From Hymenobacter cheonanensis (GTDB taxonomy: Bacteria > Bacteroidota > Bacteroidia > Cytophagales > Hymenobacteraceae): a stretch of 64,000 bases of DNA. Location: NCBI RefSeq assembly GCF_030581075.1, contig NZ_JAUQSW010000009.1:62001-126000 (forward strand), in the 5' to 3' direction. Positions within the stretch are counted from its first letter, which is position 1. Each line of letters starts with the position of its first letter. Shown piece by piece: positions 58,540 to 64,000 of the stretch. The notes beneath the pieces are model-generated. The model was given only the letters and a program-made list of their open reading frames with translations. It searched no databases and was not told the DNA's origin. The position numbers and the translations under genes are program-made.

Positions 58540-59991
58540 ATGAGTGCTTCCACGTATGATGCCGTTGTGGTGGGGTCGGGGCCCAATGGGCTGGCGGCCG
58601 CCATTGCCTTGCAGCAGGCCGGCCTGGCCGTGCTGCTGCTCGAAGGCAAAGACGAGCTGGGCGGCGGCCTGCGCACGGCCGAGCTGACGCTGCCCGGCTT
58701 CCGCCACGATATCTGCTCGGCCATTCACCCGCTGGCGGCGGCCTCGCCCTATTTCCAGACCCTGCCCCTAGCCCAGTACGGGCTGGAATATATCACGCCG
58801 CCCGTGGCCGCTGCCCACCCCTTCGACGATGGCAGTGCGGCGGCGGCAATGCACTCCCTGGCCGATACCGCCCAAGCGCTAGGCCTTGATGCTGAGGCTT
58901 ACACGCGCTTACTGGCGCCCTTGGTGGCGAGCTGGCCGGGCATTGCCAGCGACGTGCTGGCCCCGCTGCACTGGCCCAAGCACCCACTGGCTATGGCCCG
59001 GTTTGGCTTGCCCGCCCTGCTGCCCGCCACGGTGCTGGCCCGGCGGTTTCGGGGGCAAAAGGCGCAGGGGCTGCTGGCCGGCATGGCGGCGCACGCCATT
59101 CAGCCGCTCAGCAATCTGGCCACTTCGGCCGCGGGCCTGGTGCTGCTTATTGCGGCGCACCGCGGCGGCTGGCCCCTGCCCAAAGGCGGCTCGCAGGCCA
59201 TTGCCGATGCGCTGGTGGCCCACTTTCGGGCGCTGGGCGGCACCGTAGAAACGGGCACCTTTGTGCGCTCGCTAGGGCAGCTGCCGCCGGCCCGGGCCGT
59301 GCTGCTGGATGTGACGCCCGCGCAGCTCTTGCAGCTGGCCGGGCACCGCCTATCCAGCATCTACCAGTGGCAGCTGCGGCGCTACCGCTACGGCATGGGC
59401 GTGTTTAAAATCGATTGGGCGCTGGCCGAGCCAATTCCGTTCATCGCCCCCGAGTGCACCCGCGCCGGCACCGTGCACCTGGGCGGCACCCTAGCCGAAA
59501 TTGCTGCGAATGAACGCGCTACGGCCCAGGGCCAGCACCCCGACCGCCCCTTCGTGCTGCTAGCCCAGCAGAGCCTTTTCGATGCCACCCGCGCCCCGGC
59601 CGGCCGGCACACGGCCTGGGCCTACTGCCACGTGCCCCACGGCTCGCGGGTCGATAGAACCGCGGCCATCGAGCGCCAGGTCGAGCGCTTTGCGCCGGGC
59701 TTTCGCGCGCGCATCCTCGGTCGCCACACCTTCGACACGGCGCAGCTAGAAAGCTATAACCCCAACTATGTGGGCGGCGATATCAACGGCGGCGTGCTGG
59801 ATATCAGCCAGTTGTTTACCCGGCCGGCGCTGCGCGCCTCGCCCTACCGCACCTCGCAGCGCGGGCTGTATTTGTGCTCATCGGCCACGCCGCCAGGCGG
59901 CGGCGTGCACGGTCTGTGCGGCTACCACGCCGCCCGGCGCGCCCTGCGCGACATATTCCACTTGCCCGCGCCGCCGCTTTTCCAGGGCTAG
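58540..59991 (+). CDS. Phytoene-desaturase-like FAD oxidoreductase
   Basis: A 483-residue flavoprotein from ATG 58540 (MSASTYDAVVVGSGPNGLAAAIAL); TTG 58534 is less likely. The GxGxxG dinucleotide motif is followed by LLLEGKDELGGGLRTAELTLPGF, and the C-terminal part has LCSSATPPGGGVHGLCGYHAARRAL, which is the CrtI/amine-oxidase FAD-binding ending. It belongs to the NAD(P)/FAD-dependent oxidoreductase family related to carotenoid desaturases and the human PYROXD2. No carotenoid genes are adjacent, so the substrate is open. Confidence 0.88.
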   Translation: MSASTYDAVVVGSGPNGLAAAIALQQAGLAVLLLEGKDELGGGLRTAELTLPGFRHDICSAIHPLAAASPYFQTLPLAQYGLEYITPPVAAAHPFDDGSAAAAMHSLADTAQALGLDAEAYTRLLAPLVASWPGIASDVLAPLHWPKHPLAMARFGLPALLPATVLARRFRGQKAQGLLAGMAAHAIQPLSNLATSAAGLVLLIAAHRGGWPLPKGGSQAIADALVAHFRALGGTVETGTFVRSLGQLPPARAVLLDVTPAQLLQLAGHRLSSIYQWQLRRYRYGMGVFKIDWALAEPIPFIAPECTRAGTVHLGGTLAEIAANERATAQGQHPDRPFVLLAQQSLFDATRAPAGRHTAWAYCHVPHGSRVDRTAAIERQVERFAPGFRARILGRHTFDTAQLESYNPNYVGGDINGGVLDISQLFTRPALRASPYRTSQRGLYLCSSATPPGGGVHGLCGYHAARRALRDIFHLPAPPLFQG

Positions 59992-60017
59992 GGGCCCGGG
60001 CTTTTCTCCTAAACGAA

Positions 60018-60058
60018 ACGCCCGGCCGGCGAAGCTAGCTGCTTCGCCGGCCGGGCGT
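60018..60058. terminator. GC-rich hairpin between convergent oxidoreductase genes
   Basis: Perfect 18-base arms (60018-60035 and 60041-60058; core CCCGGCCGGCGAAG) with a five-base loop (TAGCT). No T-run on either side, but it lies exactly between convergent stops. Confidence 0.7.
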
Positions 60059-60082
60059 AGAAAGGCAGTAAACCGGGGCGGC

Positions 60083-61195
60083 CTACACCAGCGTGCGCAG
60101 GGCTTCGCGGCTGAAGCCGGCTAGCTCGGCGGCACGGCCCGCCCGGATTTTCTCCACCCACTCGGGCTCCACAATCAGGGAGCGGCCCACGGCTACGAGG
60201 TCGAAGTCGCCGCGGTCGAGACGGCGCAGCAGCTCGTCGAGCGATTGCGCATTGGGCACCGAGGCTTCGCCCGCGAAGCCCGCCAGAAACTCGCCCGACA
60301 GCCCCACCGAGCCCACCGTCATGGTGGGTTGGCCGGTTAGCTTTTTCACCCAGCCGGCGAAGTTCAAATCGGAGTCTTGGTTCTCAAACTCGGCCTCCCA
60401 GAAGCGGCGCTGCGAGCAGTGAAAAATATCTACGCCGGCTTCGGCCAGGGGCGTAAGCCAGGCGGCCATTTCGGCGGGCGTGTGGGCTAGCTTCACGTTG
60501 TAGTCCTGCTGCTTCCACTGCGAGAGGCGCAGGCTGATAACGAAGTCGTTGCCCACCTGCCGGCGCACTTCGCGCACCAGTTCCACGGCCAGGCGGCTGC
60601 GGCCAGGCAGGTCGGGGCCACCGTAGGCATCGGTGCGCTGGTTGAGGCCCTGCCAGAAAAACTGGTCGATGAGGTAGCCGTGGGCGCCGTGCAGCTCCAG
60701 GCAGTCGAAGCCCAGGCGCTTGGCATCGGCGGCGGCCCGGCCGAAGGCGGCGATGGTATCGGTTATATCGTTCTCCGTCATGGCGTTGCCCTTGGCTACG
60801 CCGGGTGCCACCAGGCCCGACGGGCCTTCGAAGGGCTGCGCGGGCGTCCAGCCCGAGCGGTGCTCGTTCATCACACCCATGTGCCAGAGCTGCGGGCCAA
60901 TTTTGCCGCCGCCCGCGTGCACTTCCTCGGCTACGTGCTGCCAGCCCGCCAGGGCCACCTCGCCGTAGAAGTGCGGGATGTTAGGGTCGTTAGACGAGGC
61001 CGGGCGCTCGACCACGGTGCCTTCGGTCAGAATCAGGCCCACCTGGCCCTCGGCCCGGCGGCGGTAATAGGCGGCCACATCGGCGCCCGGCACGCCACCC
61101 GGCGAGAACGACCGGGTCATGGGCGCCATCACAATGCGGTTTTTGAGCTGTAGCGATTTCAGTGAAAACGGCGAAAAAAGGGCGTTGGAAGCCAT
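60083..61195 (-). CDS. Old Yellow Enzyme family NADH:flavin oxidoreductase
   Basis: A 370-residue FMN-binding TIM barrel. The start MASNALFSPFSLKSLQLKNRIVMAPMTRSF is typical of OYE; QLWHMG, the substrate-binding HGAHGYLIDQFFWQGLNQRTDAYGG, ISLRLSQWKQQ and VGRSLIVEPEWVEKI follow in order. The catalytic Tyr position is not resolved by eye. It reduces activated C=C bonds of unsaturated carbonyls, possibly electrophile or nitro-compound detoxification. It shares a 91-base terminator space with the CrtI-like gene. Confidence 0.93.
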   Translation of the reverse strand: MASNALFSPFSLKSLQLKNRIVMAPMTRSFSPGGVPGADVAAYYRRRAEGQVGLILTEGTVVERPASSNDPNIPHFYGEVALAGWQHVAEEVHAGGGKIGPQLWHMGVMNEHRSGWTPAQPFEGPSGLVAPGVAKGNAMTENDITDTIAAFGRAAADAKRLGFDCLELHGAHGYLIDQFFWQGLNQRTDAYGGPDLPGRSRLAVELVREVRRQVGNDFVISLRLSQWKQQDYNVKLAHTPAEMAAWLTPLAEAGVDIFHCSQRRFWEAEFENQDSDLNFAGWVKKLTGQPTMTVGSVGLSGEFLAGFAGEASVPNAQSLDELLRRLDRGDFDLVAVGRSLIVEPEWVEKIRAGRAAELAGFSREALRTLV

Positions 61196-61421
61196 AAGCT
61201 TTTTACAAAAAGATAAGCGGCTGATAACCGGCCACCGGCCCCATTTGATTTAAAAAAAGCCCTGGCCAAGCCCCCGGCCCTAGCACCAGAAGCCGCCGCA
61301 CGCCCTTGGCCAAGGCCAGGGATGTTGCCTCACGGGCCTGGCTGCCAACTTCGTGCGGGCCACCCAAGCAGCTCTCCCCTATGCAAGCACCCTAGCCCGG
61401 AAAGCACCCGGCCTAAAAACA

Positions 61422-61447
61422 AAAAACAGCCCCGAAGGGCTGTTTTT
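61422..61447 (-). terminator. Intrinsic terminator of the pyruvate dehydrogenase E2 gene
   Basis: AAAAACAGCCC pairs with GGGCTGTTTTT over the tetraloop CGAA. On the minus strand it ends in a T-run; the E2 gene stops ~48 bases upstream at 61495. The rest of 61196-61494 contains an imperfect CCCTGGCC / GGCCAGGG pairing and no visible gene. Confidence 0.9.
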
Positions 61448-61494
61448 ATAACTTTGCATCTTCATAAAAGCCAGCTTAGCAGCTAGCCCTGGCC

Positions 61495-63210
61495 TCAGAT
61501 GAGCATGCGCATGGGGTCTTCCAGCAAGCCTTTCAGGGTTTGGAGGAAGGCCGCGCCGGTGGCGCCGTCTACCACGCGGTGGTCGCAGCTCAGCGTCACC
61601 TTCATGATGTTGCCGATGGCTAGCTCGCCATTCTTCACCACGGCGGTTTGCTTGATGCCGCCCACTGCCAGGATGCAGGCATCGGGCGGGTTGATGATGG
61701 CCGTGAACTCGTCGATGCCGAACATACCCAGGTTCGAGATGGTGAAGGTGCTGCCTTCCCACTCGGCGGGTTGCAGCTTCTTACTCTTGGCTTTGCCGGC
61801 CAGCTCTTTCACCTCGGTGGCAATCTGCGACATGCCTTTGCCATCGGCGTTGCGGATAACGGGCACCAGCAGGCCTTCGTCCACGGCCACGGCCACGCCG
61901 ATGTTCACCACCTTGTTTTGGCGAATGCGGTCGCCGAGCCACGACGAGTTGATGGCCGGATGCTGCTTCAGGGCCACGGCCGAGGCCTTGATTACCATGT
62001 CGTTGAACGAGAGCTTCACCGGCGACAGCTCGTTGAGCTTCACGCGGGTTTCCATGGCCTTGTCCATCAGAATTTCCATCGTGAGATAGAAATGCGGCGC
62101 CGTAAACAGGCTCTCCGACAGGCGCTTGGCAATCACCTTGCGCATCTGCGACACCGGGGTATCGGTGTAGGTGCCTTCGGCAGCGGCCGGGGCCGGAGCG
62201 GCGGCGGGCTTGGCGGCGGCCGGCTGCTCGGGCAAAGCCGCCTGAATGTATTCGCTGGGGGCCGAGGCCGGCGCGGCCGCCGGAGTTGCGGCCGGGGCTG
62301 CCTGGGGCTGTGCGTTTTCGAGGTCGCGGGCTACAATGCGGCCGTTTTCGCCGCTGCCTTTAATCTGGCGCAGGTCTACGCCCTTGTCTTTGGCAATGCT
62401 TTTGGCCAGCGGCGAGGCTAGCAGGCGGCCGGTGCTCTCGGCCGGTGCGGCGGCCGGGGCCGCTGCCGCGGCGGGCGCGGCGGCAGTTGGGGCAGCTTCG
62501 GCGGGCGCCGGGGCGGCACCGCCGCTCTGGCCGCCCAGCAGGGCCTGAATATCAGCACCTTCCTCACCAATAATGGCCAGCACGCCATCGACGGCTACGG
62601 CTTCGCCTTCCTTAGGGCCGGTGTAGAGCAGGGTGCCGTCTTCGTAGTTTTCGAGTTCCATGGTGGCCTTGTCGGTTTCGACTTCGGCCAGCACGTCGCC
62701 CGACTTCACCTTGTCGCCTACCTTTTTCAGCCAGGCGGCGATGGTGCCTTCGGTCATGGTATCGCTCATTTTCGGCATGCGCACCACGGTGGCTTTCTTG
62801 CCATTGGCGGACGCGGCCGGGGCCGCGGGGGCACCAGGGGCCGGCGCGGGGGCCGCAGCCTGGGGCGCCGGGGCGGGCGCTGGAGTTGGGGCCGCGGCGG
62901 GGGCCGGCGCAGCCGCTGGCGGGGGCGCGCTAGCCCCAGCCTGGCCGCCCAGCAGGCCCGAAATGTCTTCGCCTTCTTTGCCCACAATGGCCAGCACGCC
63001 ATCTACGGGTACGGAGTCTTTCTCTTTGGGGCCGATGTAGAGCAGGGTGCCGTCTTCGTAGTTTTCGAGTTCCATGGTGGCCTTGTCGGTCTCGACTTCG
63101 GCCAGGATGTCGCCCGACTTCACTTTGTCGCCTACTTTCTTGAGCCAGGCCGCGATGGTCCCTTCGGTCATCGTGTCGCTCATTTTCGGCATTTTGATAA
63201 TTTCGGCCAT
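61495..63210 (-). CDS. pdhC: Pyruvate dehydrogenase complex E2 (dihydrolipoamide acetyltransferase)
   Basis: A 571-residue E2 from ATG 63210 (MAEIIKMPKMSDTMTEG). Two lipoyl domains carry lipoyl-Lys43 and Lys181, both in ETDKATMELENYEDGTLLY. A long Ala/Pro linker follows each. The peripheral E1/E3-binding domain (LASPLAKSIAKDKGVDLRQIKGSGENGRI, ~290-320) precedes the catalytic domain with active-site His in CDHRVVDGA. The two lipoyl domains are nearly identical at DNA level over ~130 bases, indicating a recent duplication or gene conversion. It transfers acetyl groups to CoA in central metabolism. The rest of the complex genes are not in the window. Confidence 0.95.
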   Translation of the reverse strand: MAEIIKMPKMSDTMTEGTIAAWLKKVGDKVKSGDILAEVETDKATMELENYEDGTLLYIGPKEKDSVPVDGVLAIVGKEGEDISGLLGGQAGASAPPPAAAPAPAAAPTPAPAPAPQAAAPAPAPGAPAAPAASANGKKATVVRMPKMSDTMTEGTIAAWLKKVGDKVKSGDVLAEVETDKATMELENYEDGTLLYTGPKEGEAVAVDGVLAIIGEEGADIQALLGGQSGGAAPAPAEAAPTAAAPAAAAAPAAAPAESTGRLLASPLAKSIAKDKGVDLRQIKGSGENGRIVARDLENAQPQAAPAATPAAAPASAPSEYIQAALPEQPAAAKPAAAPAPAAAEGTYTDTPVSQMRKVIAKRLSESLFTAPHFYLTMEILMDKAMETRVKLNELSPVKLSFNDMVIKASAVALKQHPAINSSWLGDRIRQNKVVNIGVAVAVDEGLLVPVIRNADGKGMSQIATEVKELAGKAKSKKLQPAEWEGSTFTISNLGMFGIDEFTAIINPPDACILAVGGIKQTAVVKNGELAIGNIMKVTLSCDHRVVDGATGAAFLQTLKGLLEDPMRMLI

Positions 63211-63236
63211 CGGAGTTGCAGGTTGGGATTGGAGGC

Positions 63237-63244
63237 CAAAATTA
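63237..63244 (-). promoter_or_regulatory. pdhC promoter -7 box
   Basis: TAATTTTG on the minus strand fits TAnnTTTG and lies 27 bases before the ATG at 63210. The longer in-frame start at 63267 would lie upstream of this box, which supports the ATG chosen. Confidence 0.5.
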
Positions 63245-63298
63245 GCCGCCAAAATGTGGGGAAACAATTGGCCGGTACGGCCAAGTGGGCAGCCTAAG

Positions 63299-63952
63299 TT
63301 AGGAAGCAGGCGCCAAGTGACTTACGTCCAAAAAATTGCGAATGGTATAGCGCCCGTCCACGTAGTGCAGCTTGTAGAGGCAGAGGTTCTGATGCTCAAA
63401 GCCATCCATGTAGCGCAGCGGGTAGCCTAGCAGCTGGCACAGCAGCACCCGCAGGGCGCGGCCGTGCAGGCACACCAGCACCATTTCATCCTGGGGCCGG
63501 CTGTGCAGCAGCTCGATAAACGGGCGCTGGCGGGCAGCGACCTCGGCCGGGCTTTCGCCGCCGGGCAGGCGGGCGTGGTCGTCGCCGGCCTGCCAGGCCG
63601 CCAGCACGCGGGCATATTCGGCGTCTTCGGCGGGCGTGATGCGGGTGCCTTCGCGGGTGCCCCAGCTTATTTCGTTCAGGCCCGCGTGGGCCTCGTGCGG
63701 CAGGCCGGCCTCGATAAACTGCTGCACCGACTGCCGCGTGCGCTTGAGCTTAGACGTGTACACGCGGGCAAACGGTAGGTCCTTGTAAGCAGCCCAAAAC
63801 TGGGCGGCCTGCTGGCGGCCCCGCGCGTTGAGGTCCGAGTCGACGCCACTGCCCTGCACAATGCCTTGCACGTTGAAGTCGGTCTGGCCGTGGCGAAGAA
63901 GGTAAAGCTGCTGAACTGGCACGGGCGTGGGCGAAGTAGTTTTGCCGAACAA
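63299..63952 (-). CDS. Histidine phosphatase family protein
   Basis: A 217-residue phosphoglycerate-mutase-like phosphatase with LYLLRHGQTDFNVQG (phospho-His in RHG), YTSKLKRTRQS, NEISWGTREG, GESPAEVAARQR and the second His in VCLHGRALRVLL. TTG 63952 is the first usable start, since an in-frame TAA lies a few codons upstream and no ATG is available. Cytoplasmic; substrate could be a sugar phosphate or cofactor intermediate. A 48-base tail without a visible gene follows to the end of the window. Confidence 0.9.
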   Translation of the reverse strand: MFGKTTSPTPVPVQQLYLLRHGQTDFNVQGIVQGSGVDSDLNARGRQQAAQFWAAYKDLPFARVYTSKLKRTRQSVQQFIEAGLPHEAHAGLNEISWGTREGTRITPAEDAEYARVLAAWQAGDDHARLPGGESPAEVAARQRPFIELLHSRPQDEMVLVCLHGRALRVLLCQLLGYPLRYMDGFEHQNLCLYKLHYVDGRYTIRNFLDVSHLAPAS

Positions 63953-64000
63953 TGCCGTAAAGTACGGGTTGGAATTCGGTGCTTAGTTAGGGGGGTATGG

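Overview
The window looks like chromosomal DNA of a GC-rich member of the Bacteroidota, most likely Hymenobacter or a close relative (Cytophagales). The evidence is a protein with a type IX secretion (type B) C-terminal sorting domain, the gliding-motility protein GldC, a DUF3276/PUR-alpha-like protein, almost no Shine-Dalgarno sequences, and many Bacteroidota-type -7 promoter boxes (TAnnTTTG) upstream of genes, all in GC-rich DNA that is uncommon in this phylum. I found no transposase, integrase, phage gene, CRISPR array, tRNA or rRNA gene. One structural RNA, the small SRP RNA, is clear.

Bases 1-13215 are a surface-glycan locus built around pseudaminic acid. It holds the end of pseC, an aldo/keto reductase, an SDR, pseF, a fused pseG-pseH, pseI, a hexapeptide acyltransferase, a PIG-L deacetylase, a glycosyltransferase-like protein, a polysaccharide deacetylase and a flippase. 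This is a nearly complete route from UDP-sugar to an activated nonulosonic acid, followed by modification, transfer and export. A gene for a type IX-secreted protein lies on the opposite strand inside the locus. Bases 13412-16768 encode a soluble five-PAS histidine kinase and a single-domain response regulator. A strong hairpin then separates them from an amino-acid permease on the minus strand.

Bases 18821-24715 hold two unknown or poorly known proteins, an HD phosphohydrolase, a WlbA/WbpB-like dehydrogenase, a small membrane protein, a DegT/WbpE-like aminotransferase, a family 2 glycosyltransferase, FtsE and a small FtsE-linked protein. This suggests a second, amino-sugar nucleotide branch. 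Bases 24877-30045 contain fructose-6-phosphate aldolase/transaldolase, SRP RNA, guaA, a second glutamine amidotransferase and dGTPase. Bases 30248-49024 are mainly housekeeping and envelope genes: a GT39-like enzyme, DUF1361, a TPR/periplasmic-binding protein, hemL, dcd, a Spy-like protein, an M1 peptidase, gldC, dnaN, dipeptide epimerase, ychF, DUF3276 and DUF58. Two AT-rich orphan genes lie at 44675-45223 and 49100-49537. Bases 49622-63952 carry an SDR with a small AraC-type regulator, a DUF1572/DinB-like protein, a second GT-C-like enzyme next to a deoxyhypusine-synthase-like gene, hslV, a secreted GH2 glycosidase, a CrtI-like FAD oxidoreductase, an Old Yellow Enzyme, the pyruvate dehydrogenase E2 subunit and a histidine phosphatase.

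The most unusual signals are non-coding. (1) A family of seven long palindromic elements has arms that match within each copy but vary between copies. (2) A 45-bp perfect inverted repeat brackets the guaA promoter; its outer ends sit at the SRP RNA promoter and one base before the guaA start, and a third copy supplies the GTG start codon of dcd. (3) Leaders built from AACTCATAATTC-like units run directly into the start codons of four genes. (4) CTAG is not avoided: CTA leucine codons are used preferentially before G. I recognise no complete undescribed enzymatic system with certainty. The best biological candidates are the modified nonulosonic-acid locus and the repeat families that end at start codons.
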